Shown in pieces: positions 12,103-25,653 of a stretch of 64,000 nucleotides of DNA. This DNA comes from Euschistus heros (lineage: Eukaryota > Arthropoda > Insecta > Hemiptera > Pentatomidae), in NCBI GenBank assembly GCA_003667255.2, contig RCWM02000093.1, positions 1,445,501 through 1,509,500 on the forward strand, in the 5' to 3' direction. Each line of letters begins with the position of its first letter. The first letter of the stretch is position 1. The notes under the pieces are model-generated. The model saw nothing but the letters and a program-made list of their open reading frames with translations, was not told where the DNA came from and made no database searches. The position numbers were made by a program, and so were the translations under genes.

Positions 12103-12917
12103 ATGCATTGTACGACTCGAAAGACGTCAGGGCTTTGCATTGTGGCCAACCCATCTTTAACGAAAGGCCTAAGCCTAAACTAGAAGAAATCACCCCTGGA
12201 CCCGCAGACTATCATGTAACTTTTGTTTATCAGTTATTTTCTTGTTGATTAGTTAGTAATATTACATTTATTATGAGAGAAAAAAAAAACGATTTTAATA
12301 AAATTCATTATTTACTCCACTTTTAGAGAGAACTCTGAAAATTTGAAAGCTTGTATCTTGGTCATAAGATAGCTTATTATCATAATTACTTAGCTTATTT
12401 TTTGGTCAAATAGCTAATTGTAAAATTAAGTCCAGTTAAATTTAATTTTGAATATGAAAAGGTTTCTTTAAAATGAACTGTGCAGTAGATTTTTTGGCGT
12501 AGAATAGTTCCAAAGTTTTGATGCTACCAATCAGCAAGTGACGGCCCATCAAGGTCTAAAATTCGGAATTTAGCACACAAGCACTAACAATATATAAAGC
12601 ATCTATCAAAACTACCCGACTTTTTTTTTTTTTTTTGCACACTAAAATGTACAATTTTACTGGACCAATAGAGATTCCGGTAAAATATTGTGCACCTTAC
12701 GGCATTCCGAAATGGTTTGATTACCCGGAGAGTCGGACTAGCGAGACGCATATCAGCGAGGTTCTACCGCATATCAATATTATTCTTAGACTTTATTAAA
12801 ATATTGTTATTACTTATTTAAAACAAATATACATATATTTTTTCATGCATTTTTTACTTACATATATGGTATTTTTTGTATGGATTCATCATATTTCTTT
12901 GCTTGATATGAATTGAA

Positions 12918-12948
<31 letters not shown>

Positions 12949-13765
12949 TTTTCATCGTAACACAAGGATGAAAAAGAAATACAAGACATCAAACGCTTTA
13001 CAACGATATGACAGTATATTAGAGGATGGTTATAAACCCTTCAGTGTTTCTATATATAGGGAGGGAACACTAAATTATAAAAGATGATTTGCTCATAACG
13101 GGCCTGGGGATAATAAACAATTGCCCTCGAAAGGGAAAGTTACAACCGAGCCATTAAAAGAAGAGCACTATAACAGCCGTTAAGGGATGAGGCCGTTTTT
13201 CAACTTTATCGTCAGCATTATTAGTCTTAGCGTGGAGGTATTTTAAGGCAAGAGGATGCAGGGAATAAAATTTTTATATCAGGTCTTTTGTGAGCATGTA
13301 TGTGTCTGTCGGGGCTGTGAGTCAACGGTGGTTCACTCGATAAAGTTCCCCCATCATTTGTTCAGATCCATCAAATGTCACTGGGATCGTAAATATGGGG
13401 GAGGGAGAGAATTAGTACAGGAAGAACCTCATGCTGAGACGTACTCGTCATACTTCGGGTATGTCGTGTGACTTCTGCGGTACTTGTCGTATATCACCAC
13501 AAGGAGATTCTTGAAGAAACGAGAGCATAAAAAAGGCAAAGTTACGTGCTTAAATTCAGTGGTACATTGTACCCTATAATATTTTGAGGATAATATTTAT
13601 AAACCCTGTAATATTTATAGGAATTGGATGTAGAGATTCGGGATAGGATAATGCTTAACAAAACTTAAAAATGGGAATTAAATAATTTTGTTTCAAAGAT
13701 AGGAAATGAATTAAATTACATATTATATAAAAAATGACTGTTCAGATGATATATCTATCTATCTA

Positions 13766-13820
<55 letters not shown>

Positions 13821-16800
13821 TTTTTTAATGCTATTTATGTTATAATTTTTTTAGTATTATATTACTTGTATGGGATTGCATATCCATGATAAATCAATGA
13901 TAAATTAATCATTTTTGTAAGAGCAAATGCACTGACGAGTATAACTAACCCAAGTGGAAAGAGAAAAGATGGGAGACTTATAGACTACAAGTGGGAAAGA
14001 GATAGGAAAAGATGGGAGACTAAAACCCCAAGCCCCCGCGGAAAAAGAAAAGATAGACACCACAGAATAGTTAAGACAAAAAATTTACCATCAACAAATT
14101 CCTTCGTCTTTTACCTTAATGCATTGAGAAGATATGTGTAGGGTCTAGGTATTACTCCAAGCCCCTGCTCCTATTTATTTCCTGATCTCTTTTCACTCAC
14201 CATTCTCCAAGGAGATAAAGGGCATTCATCATTTATGTTTTTGTTATAGGTCTTTCGCTGGTTTTTGTTTCTCACCCAGAGAAGTAGCCTTAACCATGCT
14301 AATTTGATCGCTTCTAGGCCGGTTTAATGCTGTTTATTTGGACTGGATATTATCTTTTCGGGTTACACTTTTCACTTTTTGCTGATGCATCCTTTCTATA
14401 GATTAGATTTGTCTCTTGTGATTTGAAAGTCAACTTTAAACAGTTATTCATTTACTTTTTTCTATTTTCTAACGAAATTGAAAATTCTCCTAACAGATCC
14501 AATTATCCAAATCATTTTATGTTAATTATTTTATGATTTTATTTTTCACAATTAGGATGTTCTTTCTATTTTCGGATTAATGCTTATGTTTATTGAACTA
14601 TTTTTTTTTCTGGAAAACACTAATGTTATGTTATAAGTGAGATTTATTTTTGGGACCATTTTACATCTTTCTCCTTTAAAAATTTCAGTCATTATGGTTT
14701 ACTCTCTTCTCCCTCATATACCAGACGACTTGTTGAAATCTATGCAGTTGAGTTTCATAATATTTCATTGGATTTGTCTGGGAATTGATGCAAAGACGTA
14801 ACTGGACAATAATGCACTAATTATAATTTTTTTTTTGTTTTTTAAAAATATTTATGTTGTGCATTAAACAAGCTATGAACTTATGAATCCACTTATGATG
14901 AAGGAACATCATCAGGAGGAATTAGTCAAATGCCTGCCAGTGGCAGAACTGGCGATCGATGGCGGACAGCTGACCATACCCGCTCCCCCACTGACCAAAC
15001 AGTCGACACTGATTGCAAACTGAGTTAGAGAGATCCGGTGAGGAGAGCCTGAGTCATAGCTGTTGCCTTCATTATTGTCGCCTCGTCTCTGTGTCCATCT
15101 TCTTTGTCCCCCTAGGAATTGGCATAGCTATGGAAGATTCACTTCGGAAATTCGGATGATGATATCTTCAGAACCGTAATATGACAAATTCACCACATAA
15201 ATCCTCGTATGCCCTTCTTTGTACATCTAAAAAGTTGGGTGGGTTTGTGACTATATAGTGTTGACTATATTACAATCCTTTATTGTTACTATTACCAATG
15301 TTGAATACGGATAACTATAAAGTGAAAAAAAAAGTGGAAATATTCGCTTTCGTTGTAACCTTTGATAAGTAAGGTGGTATTATGAAAACACAAATTCTAA
15401 AGTCACAACTTAACTTTTAGCTTAGAGCTCATGACATCGCACTTATTATAAGTATAATTATCTATAAATGTATACTGTTATGAGAAATACCATCTGCACT
15501 GTTCCCCTTTACATATGTGAATGTCAGTTTGTTACTTCCAAATTTTTAATATTTTATTTTTATCTGATAATTATTTTTATAATTTGCTTTGTGTTGAGAG
15601 GAACTCGAATTTGATATTTGAAAAAATTCTTTTCACTGTTGTCATTCTAAAAACAACGAAGCTCTGTTCTTGGCTGATTTTTACTGCTGCATTATCATTT
15701 TATTGCCTACTATGCCATAGATTTATTTAAATCATTAGCCAATTTAATATGTTCTGTGAAACTTGTTATATTAACTTTTAATGTTCTCAAACAAAATCTC
15801 GTTTTACGTTTTAGTGGTAGTGTCACAAAAAAAGTTACAACCAAATTTGTGATCCCTTAGCTGTAGCCTTGCCTTGTAATTAGTTATGAATATTGATTAA
15901 AACCATCTGGGGCCTATAGAATTTGAGGCTAGAACATTTGGGTTGTTTTGGAGGTTGGCTTGCACCAACAGGTTCGACGTACCGCCTGATTGGTGTACAA
16001 GCTTCCATACGTATAATTCACGGTAATAAGCATTGATATATAGGCCACAGATCTAAACAGGCATTAATAATATTTTTAAATACATCTTTATTGTTAATTA
16101 CATCTCCACAATTATACAAAAAGTAAGATGGCAGAACTGTGAAATAAATGACATGCCGATGGCTGGTATAATTAGCTGGTACCGAGGCCATCTTAGTATA
16201 TGATCAAAATATTAGTTGATGTAATACTATATTTATTGTTATAATAATCGATAATAATGATAATAATTCTCAATGAAACAATTTTAGTTTGTCAGAACAG
16301 AATTAAAACAATATTTTTTTCTCTGAATAAAGTTTATTTTAGCCATTACTTCTCGCAGTTATAGAGGGAATCGCCACCCTCTTCAGAAGGAAGTCATTTC
16401 CAGCTTCCTCCCGAGGCTTTTATAAACAGTAATTTAAAGTTGCCCTGCCAACTTCCGACCCTCCGGTGTTCTTCCTGACCAAGATATCCCTTTTAACCCG
16501 CTAGGAAGGAGAACCGTCGCTTATGTTTTCTCGAGTGACATTAAATCCAAACAACTAAGTGGAGAGAATTAGGAGGAAGACACTCGGAGTCCTTCCTCCC
16601 GCCCAAAAAAGAAAAAAAAGAAAGTTCCCCAAGATCTAAGTTTGAGCGGTTACGATGAACCGTTTCCTGCTGTTTATTAAGAGCACAATGGAGAAATGTC
16701 CAAGTGTGCTTGGAGCTGGAGAGGTCCTTATTAAATTAGTGTTTAAGTTGCTCAGCGGGTCGTCGGCAGGGAATCGGCTCCGCTCCTTTATGGAAGTTCC

Positions 16801-18927
16801 ATTTATATGACAGTCCATTGTCCTCTTTGGGCCTCCAGCCAGTCCCTGCCTCTTCCTTCCTAACTGTCTTACTTTAAACCCAGTTTTTTCCTATTCCAGA
16901 TGAAAATGCTCCTATATTCTTGGATTATATTTTTTGTATTAAGGAATAGGTGCAGATATTTGCTGTGCCTAACAAGAATCGACAAAAAAAATTCGTCAGC
17001 TGGATACCAATATAGATTTTATACAATAATTATTAGAACTGTTAACATTTGCCGTACATTAAGTCTTACATTCTTACTTGGACTTGGTTCCAAATGATTT
17101 TTTGAAAAAAATCCTATGTCAATAGTGGTTAGCTTTGTTGGCCATTCAGCATATTGTATTGTAGCGCTTTTAAATATTAGGAAGCAATAGTTGCAATATG
17201 TGACCATGTTTTATCATAAATAAAAGAATATTCATCTCCAACGTTTGGTGTTAGTGGTAAAGCGAAACTTTTTTTTTTTTTCGTATCATCTTTTAAATAC
17301 TCGTCTACCATAATCAGCTCAACCTATCCAATTTATCTCAGACCAAATTTTTACTCCATCAAAGTTTCTTCGTGAATTGGTCGCAGTCGTTTACTATCGA
17401 TTAACTCATTTTCATATTGATCACGATATTGCCTAATCTAGCAACCGTGAGAGACTTTGCATTATTGCAGATGATTTAATTGGTGATACATAATTTATTC
17501 ATAATGGAGGAGTTATGGATATACGTATAAACCTAAAGTACCTCATAATAATCTTATACCATAAGTAGCATTGTCAAGAGATGCTTTTCTATAAATTTGG
17601 GATTATTTCGTATCGTAATGTGTGTTGTACCTATAATTTCTTATTTCACTTTTATAATGAATTAAAGAAAGGCTTATAATTAACCTGAAGAATGTTCCTT
17701 TATTTTTAATTGAGGAATCTAGATGTAAAAGTACTTGATTTAACACTTCTATTCGTTATAACTCCCTATAAATCGTCGACTAATTTATTTTACCTAAAGC
17801 TAGTTGTGCAAAAATCGATCGATTTCCCTTTACATATTCCTCTGATAAATTAGATATTCTCCTTGATAAATTATGAGAACGCATTACAGAGCCAAGGAGC
17901 GTCTCCATTAAAATCTTAGGAATAAATTATTAAAATTGCCTGAGTAAAGCTCTAATCGGCCTAGAGACCGACAGTTAGGAGTAGGTGGAATAAGTAGGGG
18001 CACACCTGGACGGACCCACACAACTGTTCTGCTCTTGAATAATTCTGTGTCTTAGCACTTAAGTGTTCCCCGCTATCCTGCTTTCCTTATGCTCCAATTC
18101 TATTTCCTTAAGTGGCGACAAATTGTATTGTCTAGGTCTCTTGCTCTTGGAGTTGTAGCATTCATACACCCAAATATGGGCTAACTATAAACTGCTACTA
18201 GGGACGAATTTATTGCTGTAAGTTTTCCCTAGTGCAGCAATATTCCACAAGTCTCTTGAAACAAAAACACTCTTCTACAAGTTGAAAATTATTGCATCGT
18301 TTTACTCTGTATCGGATATCTCCTGTATAATGTTTTAATTGTGTTAAAAAAGCGAAATTGAATTCTTATTGATTTGAAAATTGTATAAATATTATTTGGC
18401 ATTCAATCAGTTTTGAATTGTTTTTTTAATATCGTTTAATATCACAGAGAGAATGGTTACAAGACTTTAAATATATATTAAACAAATAAAAAAATTATAA
18501 AAATCATATCACATCGAATAACAAAGCACTCCTGTTTTGACATGGTTTACCTTTTTTAGGTAAATACGATTCATAAAAGGATCCTAGAACACAAGAGTAG
18601 TAAATGACATTCTTTTAAGAATAATGATGAAATTTCTGATAGGAAATACTGAATTAGCGAATTATTTTGTTGGCTAGTTCTCAGATGACCTACTAATATC
18701 TAGTCCCATGGCTTCAGTAACTTGATTTTTTGGAATTAAGTTTGGATGAGCCGTTAAATAGTCTGTGTTATAATACAACAATTTCCAGATAATTTTATAT
18801 TCGAGAGTTTTTAAAGAATTTATTAACGAAACTCAATCAAGAGTCAAACCTGAATATTTCTAAATTGGATTTGTAAGTAGTTTTTGAGTATAACGTTACA
18901 ATTAATGTGATTTCTTGGAAAGTAATT

Positions 18928-19015
<88 letters not shown>

Positions 19016-20559
19016 ATACGCAGCAAGGATTTTAAATCCTTTTCAATATTCAATATTTCATGAATATTGGTGTCTGCTAGTACTAATTATGCGTTTAATA
19101 TTATTGTATCTTAATCCGTTTAATGTTATTGGTATTAATTTTATTATAGGTGTTAGTTACGGCAGTATTTCCGACATCGGTTTGATAAAAATATTTATAT
19201 GCTTTTGGCAATGGCCCAGCTTCTTTATTTCTAGGTGGGATTTTGAATTTGTAATTTTCAAGAAGATTTAAAAAAAAAAAGAGTAAAAAATGTTTTAATT
19301 ATTTTTTAGTTGTTTAATTTGATTTATGGATGTCCTAAAATAGAAAAAGAAGTAGATGGAGCAAGAAAAAGTTAAAATGTAATGGTACATGTTGGAGCAA
19401 GTTGTTTGATGAGGAAGAGAGTTAACATAGATGGAAAGCAACCTTTATATTTTATGAACCCTCTCTGTGAAAAACTAGGAAGCCATCAGTAAAAGATACG
19501 AGGGTGGCAGTCGAGCGACCTGGAGCGACGAACATATGGAAGACGCTCTGTCCGAGTCATCTTTCATATTTATGTTCCCTCTTCCAGTTCTCCCTTACCC
19601 ACTTTTAAATTGAAATCTGATCTGTTTTGAGCGACAGACTATATGAATGATTTATAGAGAACTTCCTTTCCACCTTTTTATCAAGTATTCTCCCATGAAA
19701 ATGTTGTGTTTGGAAATATTTTTAGTATTCTATAACTCTGGTTGATGGTTCCTGTGCTATACTATGGTACTATGGTGGTTTAGTTAAAAATTTGGTATTT
19801 CATACATTCTTAAGAAGTTCACCGAAGATCGTTTCCGTTGGAGCAATCGAACGATGGAGTGGTATGATTTAATTGGTTGGTGTTATGACAATTTCAAGGG
19901 CCTTAGTGACAACTCCACTCCATCAAGGTTTAGTCCAGTAAATCTATCAAAAAAAGAAAGGGATTCACAATGAAAATGTCCTTTAAAAAAACCTTACTTC
20001 CATCTTTAAGAGGGGTGGAGTCAATTATTTGAACAGTTTTTCCAGTTGGTCTTTGAGAAATATTGTTGCCAAACTTCATTTTACACTTGACCTCTCTTGT
20101 TACATAAAAATATTGACAAAAGGGAAAGTACTTTAAAGATATTTGTAGGAATATTAATCGATTCTTAAAAATATCATGTGAGATTTATTATATCTACAAA
20201 AAGAAAAAAAAAAATTTTGTAATCTAGAAACTTAAGTTTTTATCCTACTGATTTTGATATAAAACGAAGCAAAAATCAAGATTTCCTATTATAACCATTA
20301 ATAATTTTTCGAAACCGTATCAATTGATCTATGTAATTCTTCTAAGAATTAGATTACGGAATATTTGTCTCAACTTCTTTCGTTTACAAGGAGCCCTGTG
20401 TAATGCTCATTTTGTTCCGTGTTCCAGATCCACCCTCGATTCACAGAAGCCTGCCTGCGAGCACACATGACTCAGAACGCTACCTCTGACCTGCAATATG
20501 TCAACTACTTCAAATATAAACCGGTTAGGAGAAACATTGTTCAGTACAGCATGGTGTAA
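12103..20559 (+). CDS. SHIPPO / sperm-tail PG-rich repeat protein (ODF3-like), last two exons
   Basis: Two exons are visible. Exon A (12103-12215) follows TTATTTTTCTAG and ends at GTAACT. Exon B (20428-20559) follows TTCCGTGTTCCAG and ends at a TAA. Their reading phases agree (exon A enters with two bases of a split codon; the intron between is phase 0). Exon A gives CGQPIFNERPKPK and then EEITPGPADYH, a STPG repeat of the P-G-P-x-x-Y type found in outer dense fibre protein 3 and related proteins. These bind or line ciliary and flagellar microtubules, notably in sperm tails. Exon B gives 43 residues from IHPRFTEAC to the C-terminus VQYSMV. The intron is 8.2 kb. Upstream exons with the start codon and further PG repeats are not found in this window and are probably 5' of it or too short to see. 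Expression in testis is expected from the family, not seen in the sequence. Confidence 0.75.
13752..13814. repeat. (ATCT)n-(AT)n microsatellite
   Basis: A few ATCT units pass directly into about 45 bases of alternating AT. Confidence 0.95.
18929..19012. repeat. Compound microsatellite (CA)n-(TA)n-(GA)n
   Basis: Short CA run, about 48 bases of TA, then about 28 bases of GA. Overlapping open frames are repeats of Ile-Tyr and Arg-Glu and are not genes. Confidence 0.95.
19479..19565 (+). pseudogene. Possible pogo-type transposase HTH fragment
   Basis: Directly after a TAG the frame reads EAISKRYEGGSRATWSDEHM and then EDALSES before losing similarity. The spacing of Y..GS+..W+.E.M..AL resembles the start of the psq-type helix-turn-helix of pogo/Tigger-like DNA transposases. 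Only about 28 residues match, so this could be a chance match. Confidence 0.3.
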
Positions 20560-21668
20560 GTAACGATAGTTGTTCTTGTACGATTCCTTCTCTGCCCAAA
20601 CACTCCGATCTTCGCCAGTGGATTCTCTATTTGTGTGAATATATAAATGTATTTATTGGCTGTAATTGTATTATATTGTGTAGCGCGGGGCTGTTGGTCT
20701 AGTCCCATGTCTAAATTGTAATTATTGTTGGTACAAAAAAAACCTAAAAGGTTTTACATATCCGGATGTTTCCGTAATTGGTGTTATCTTCAATTGGTTT
20801 GTATTGGAATATCCTTAAACAGGAACATACAAGTATTCATAAGTGTTTATTTTTGAATTGAAAGACTTTTTGAAGTGTACTGTTGATGATTAATTACTTT
20901 TTAATGGTACTTATTTGTAATGATTGTAATTATGGTTAAAGTAATTGTATATTTTTATTAAAAAATAATACAAAATGAAAAAAAAATAATAATAAGTAAA
21001 TATAACTGCTGTCTTGTATAACTTGTTCACTTGCTGCTCAAGGCAGCTCACTTACGGTTAAGGTTACCAGAAAATAAAATATAGTTTGTTAAGTGATCGT
21101 TATAAGGTAAGAAGCTCTATGAAGATATATATATATATATATATGCTTTTTCATATTTTTTTAAGAAAACCAAATTAATTTTAATTAATTAATAAGAAAA
21201 ATCTTTAAAAAAATGTTAACGATTGTCACTGTTGTCTTTCCTTAACATACAGCCTCTACTTCTGATTCGACATGTTAATGTGTTTAACAGTTTTAGTGTT
21301 AACAGTATTTCACATCACATTGTACCAAACCATAATATTAGGTGTAATTAAATGTTGGTAATAGCTGTTAATGTGTCACTACATTGTAGAATAATTTTTG
21401 GAAGAAAAAATATTGGAATTTGGAATTTAAAATAATAAAAAAAAAAATGTCGAAGAATTTATATTATTGTCGTTTGATAATAAGATGGATTTATAATTAA
21501 TCGCATGTTATGATTAAGTTTTTGTTAAGAGACAAGGTAAGAGATATTTTCAAGTTGTGCTGTGATTCGGAAAGAACTTTGTTATGTCGGAGCGGTAAGT
21601 TTGTAAATTGATTTATACGACGAAAGAAAATTGTGTACTTTTGAAAATAAATTGACGTTGGTAATAAA
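20560..21668 (+). other. Probable 3' UTR of the SHIPPO-repeat gene
   Basis: AT-rich sequence after the stop codon with no further acceptor or frame. Candidate polyadenylation signals AATAAA occur at 21073-21078, 21646-21651 and 21663-21668. The true end cannot be chosen from sequence alone. A short (TA)n tract lies at about 21126-21143. Confidence 0.35.
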
Positions 21669-21906
21669 TGTTATAATGGTACTTGTGATTTATTTTTAAT
21701 TCAATGCCTGAATGTTTAAGGAAATATTGAGAGTTACGATTGTAAATCAAATATATATATATAATCTTTTCTCTTCAAAAATAAAATAATATATTTAATA
21801 ATATTGAATTTTATCAAGAAAAATTACATATATATATAACGGTGACGGATTTCCAAGTTAAATATATACAAATATGGATCACTGAAGAGGGAAGATTTGC
21901 CTGATC

Positions 21907-21968
21907 GACCCCGGTGGCTAGTTGGATAAGGCGCCACGCTAGAGAGGTGGAAACTCGGGTTCAATGGT

Positions 21969-21969
<1 letters not shown>
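21907..21969 (+). other. tRNA-like fragment (truncated tRNA pseudogene or SINE head)
   Basis: The sequence begins GACCCCGGTGGCTAGTTGGA, with a box-A-like TGGCTAGTTGGATA. It continues through an anticodon-arm-like CCAC...GTGG and reaches the box-B-like GGGTTCAA. The T-stem 3' half is missing and the sequence runs straight into (AT)n. The 5' GACC could pair with GGTC at the end. It is not an intact tRNA; a SINE promoter region or decayed tRNA fits best. Confidence 0.5.
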
Positions 21970-22009
<40 letters not shown>

Positions 22010-22030
22010 TCAAATATATATATATATATT
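21970..22030. repeat. Two (AT)n tracts
   Basis: Alternating AT at about 21972-22010 and 22015-22029, separated by a CAA interruption. Confidence 0.9.
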
Positions 22031-24889
22031 TGATTTCATGACTCACTGATAATAATGAATCAATATATACAATGCAATCTCAATGAAGAAAAAAAAAGTA
22101 ATAATACCTAGTAATAGTAGGTATCAATCATTTATTATATTTACTAATAAGAGGAACCTACTTTCATCCAAAAGATGTCGTTACTTTCGTAGCGACTCAG
22201 TGAAGTCAAGATGTTTTACAGATTAATGTCTTTTTAATTTATTTATTTATTTTTTTCAAATTTTATAAATGTTATGATTGGACACATATTATCTTAAGGC
22301 AGAAGTGGCAGACATCCGTATAATGTAATATCGCATCTTCCGTATAATACTGTAACATTGCGTAAATCTCAACATATGGGGAATGGCTTTTAAGGTTTAT
22401 ACTTTTTTTAGTTTGCCAGATTTTAATTTTTTTTTTCTGATCTAGATGCAACTCAAGCAATTTTTACGATGCATTGATAGTCAGCGGGGGATTTGTTACA
22501 GTTTACTCTGAACGGCTTTCGTTAAAAGAGTTTTACCTCCAGCGTGAGAGAAAATCTTACCTAGCGAGTTCTCCCTGGTTAATTTCCCACTCAGGAAATA
22601 TAACTTCCGCCTCTTCTAGGCCAACTGAACAACTGATAGCTGACAAACTGATATCTATTTATACCACATAAAGATAATGTAACTTTGAATGATTTGGCGT
22701 AATATAATTATTATTTGCAGATAAGTAGATATCAGTTTATCATTGGGAGAAGAAAAAGAAAAAAAGAATAGACAAAGGTCCTTAAGAACTATGGCTTTAG
22801 ATAGAGCTGGCATCTCCTTCCCTCCCTCCCCCCGGATGTGCACTAGCCATAAAATCATAAATCACAATCATCACTTCCCCTTTTGTCGTGGTCTCAGCAA
22901 TCCCTTACTGAGTTCGGCCGAGAGAATCCTATTTGTCACAGAGCCGATGGCACGAAACACTTATCGGGGAACAGTTGAATAAGTCACATTTATCGAATTG
23001 TCATGAAATAATTTATCTAATGCATTTCCACTGGCTTGACGGCTATCGAAGCGTTTATATTCAGCGAATTGTTAGTAATTGAAACACAAGCATGTGGGTG
23101 TGAGAAATCTTAGAAAATCTTGAAGCGTTGTATAAATATCAAACAAAAAAAAAATCGTCGAATTGTAATATTCAAGTTCTCACTTTCATTTATTACATTT
23201 GGTATAACTTTCGAAGCATCGTTAAACGTATAAGTGAACTGTTGTATTGTGAATAACGGAAATCAATGAAAAACATAAATATTAACCATCTTGTTTAAAG
23301 ACTTTGTCCTTTAAAAAATCTTATAGTTTTGTTCGACTGCGAAAGGTTTTATTATATAGATCAATTGCTTAAACAACAAACTTCTCTAAAGCAAAATTTG
23401 TATTACTGATAAACCTGGTTTTAGTTAGAAAATATTCATGACAAATAATTAAAATTTGAATTGATTTGAATCATTATCAAGTCGAAATATAATCCAAATT
23501 TTTTGTTTTATTAGTTTATATTTATTGGCATTGTGCAATTCTCTAATTATTATGGATTCAATTCCAAAATATAACTTTTAAATGAACGAAATGAGGTCTT
23601 GTGGGTGGGAGAGAGAGAGTACCTTAAACAGATTAAGACAGCAATTAATCAGCAGAGATTTATGTTGTTACAGCGAAGCGTGCTCACGGCGGCAGTTGTC
23701 TCAAGCAAGTTTAATATATTCAACCTTTCCTTCAGCAAACAAGGCCAACCATTAACTCCCGAAACCTCTTCGAATGAACCTCTACAGTTTTCCCTTTATC
23801 CCCGCTTTCCAGACTAATGTACTACCCTCCCAGAACTCCCCTGTCTTCTCGAAGTTGAAGGATACAATAGTTCATTATACCGGATGCTGTGAGATCTTTC
23901 TTCAGCTTAGCAAACCAATCAGCGCATTCTATTCATCATGGTTCTTCTAATTTAATTCCGAATCGGTTTACTAAAAGACCATTATCTTAAGGATAGAAAC
24001 TCGGCCAAAAACCAAGGTATATCTGTTAAGGTATATCATCCGATATTGATCAACAAAGAAGTAACATAAACTATGCTTGAGGATTGAACCTAAGCAATTT
24101 TCTAGTATTTTCTTTTATAAAACAACCTTACGTTAATAGTTGTCAGTAGAATATCGGCGGTCATTGAATTTGGCTGTTATTATATAAACTGTTTTACTGA
24201 TATATTATTGTTTAAACCAGGTTATGATTTAGATAACAGCTCTTCAACAGTTTTGCTGTTCGAGGAAGCGCTCACTAATTAAAAAGAAATACTATTTCGC
24301 ATGGTGGGAGAAGTGAGTATAGAATTAATTCTATTTTATACCCATTGGGTGGGAGCTGTAACAATTGTCTAAGAAAAATTTAGAATTTCTGATAAGGAAC
24401 AAATTTCTTTCTACTTTAAGAGACGAGCAGGTTATTAGTAATAGAGTATCTGTAACTATTCATCAGGATCTATGATATACGTTTGTATTGATTGATCATG
24501 TTTCTCTTTCTGAGGACTATGACGATTTCGTGAATGAATTTTCTGTGAATAAATGAATTTTCTTATACTTAAGAGATGGTTCACAATGAACGATTTTGGA
24601 TGAATATATTAGACGTAAAATGTTGAAATGCAAAATGGAGAACTATATTATAAAACAATTGCAGAAGAAAGTCTACACGAATACAGCAACATAAGTTGAA
24701 CCCGACTTATTAACTTTGCTACATTGAAGTTTCTTATAATCAAAATTTATCAATAAATAAAGAATCACACTAAATAAAGAAAAAACATTTAATTGAATTA
24801 AATCTTATCCATTGGTAATTGTTTATACATAATTCTCATTTTTAAAAGTATTATAAAATTCAATTTTTTATGTTCTTTTATATGAGGGA
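22031..24889. other. No supported gene
   Basis: AT-rich DNA with GC-richer patches at about 22480-22620, 22790-22960 and 23660-23850. Open frames there have no known domain. A short inverted repeat pairs AAACTGATATCT near 22646 with AGATATCAGTTT ending near 22739. I see no splice-supported exon. Confidence 0.45.
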
Positions 24890-25653
24890 CTAGTAGCCCT
24901 CGTCGCGGCTTCGCCCGCTATCATAAGTAAAGAACTGAGATTATTTTAATTAATAAATGATTTTCAATTTTTAATCGATAAAAACCTTGTATTGAAGTAT
25001 GCAATTGAGCATTGTTATTTCAATAATATTTTTCGCATCGCAGTAATTGTTAACCTGGTTAAAATTGCATTGATTACGTGGTTGGAGATTATGGAAAGAC
25101 ATAATTACATATCCAATTTTTAAGATTAATGTATGAGTTGGTACTCCTGATAGGCATACACAATTAAGAAATTCTTGAGGAAAACGGACTGCATTATCAG
25201 TGCTTATAACTAATGGCCCACAAATCATATTTTTACACACAATATTAAAAAGAAAGGGATCGACATTTGGTTGGATTTTAATTTTTAAGCATACAGGTAT
25301 GTGACAGTATAGTATACCTCGTTTCTAGCACTCAAGAATATAGATTGAAGTTGTTGTAGTTAAAATTTGGTACAGTTAGGTTCTATAGTTTTACCATTGT
25401 AAACTCTGTTGCAGAATAGTGCTAGCCACATATTGGTCGACTTTTAATCTGTATTAGGATCCATATGTCACACCACAAATTTATAGCTTTTTTATGACAA
25501 TTTAATTCAAAATCTTTAAATTTTATTATTGCTAAACCTTCTCTGAACTATGTAGATGGTGTAGTTGAAAATTTGGAACAGATTAGTTCAGTAGTTTTTG
25601 CAGCTAGTGATCACAAACGAAAAATGGCCTGTCATTTTATATGATAGTATAGA
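24890..25653 (-). mobile_element. Helitron copy B, short deletion derivative
   Basis: Read on the minus strand the element starts TCTATACTATCATATAAAAT (from 25653), preceded by A. It ends with the GC-rich hairpin GCGGGCGAAGCCGCGACGAG and then CTAG, followed by T. These are classic Helitron ends: 5' TC, 3' hairpin plus CTRR, insertion between A and T, no target duplication. The interior is shared with copy A and contains only the end of the helicase. The 3' hairpin is better preserved here than in copy A. Confidence 0.8.
24971..25240 (-). pseudogene. Helitron helicase C-terminal fragment (copy B)
   Basis: The minus strand reads STDNAVRFPQEFLNC, SGVPTHTLILKIGYVIM and then a degraded RNL and NGTRL-type region (FHNLQPRNQCNFNQVNNY). 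This corresponds to the last part of the PIF1-like helicase domain of Helitron RepHel. No Rep (HUH) domain or helicase Walker motifs are present, so it is non-functional. Confidence 0.7.

Larger units (their letters stand above)
12216..20427. other. Long intron of the SHIPPO-repeat gene
   Basis: Mostly AT-rich non-coding DNA. It contains a 28-base poly(A) tract (12919-12946), two microsatellites (13752-13814 and 18929-19012) and a short duplicated string, AAAAGATGGGAGACT, near 13966 and 14008. There are also several GC-richer patches of 150-300 bases (about 13180-13480, 14890-15120, 16340-16870, 17880-18060) with no open frame or transposon signature. These patches are candidates for conserved non-coding or regulatory DNA, but that is only a guess from composition. 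Confidence 0.5.

Noticed and set aside
18844..19271. Open frames with Ile-Tyr and Arg-Glu repeats
   Set aside because: They translate a compound microsatellite; the downstream hydrophobic part has no support.
21907..21969. Functional tRNA gene
   Set aside because: The T-stem is incomplete and the acceptor pairing is short. A SINE or pseudogene fits better.
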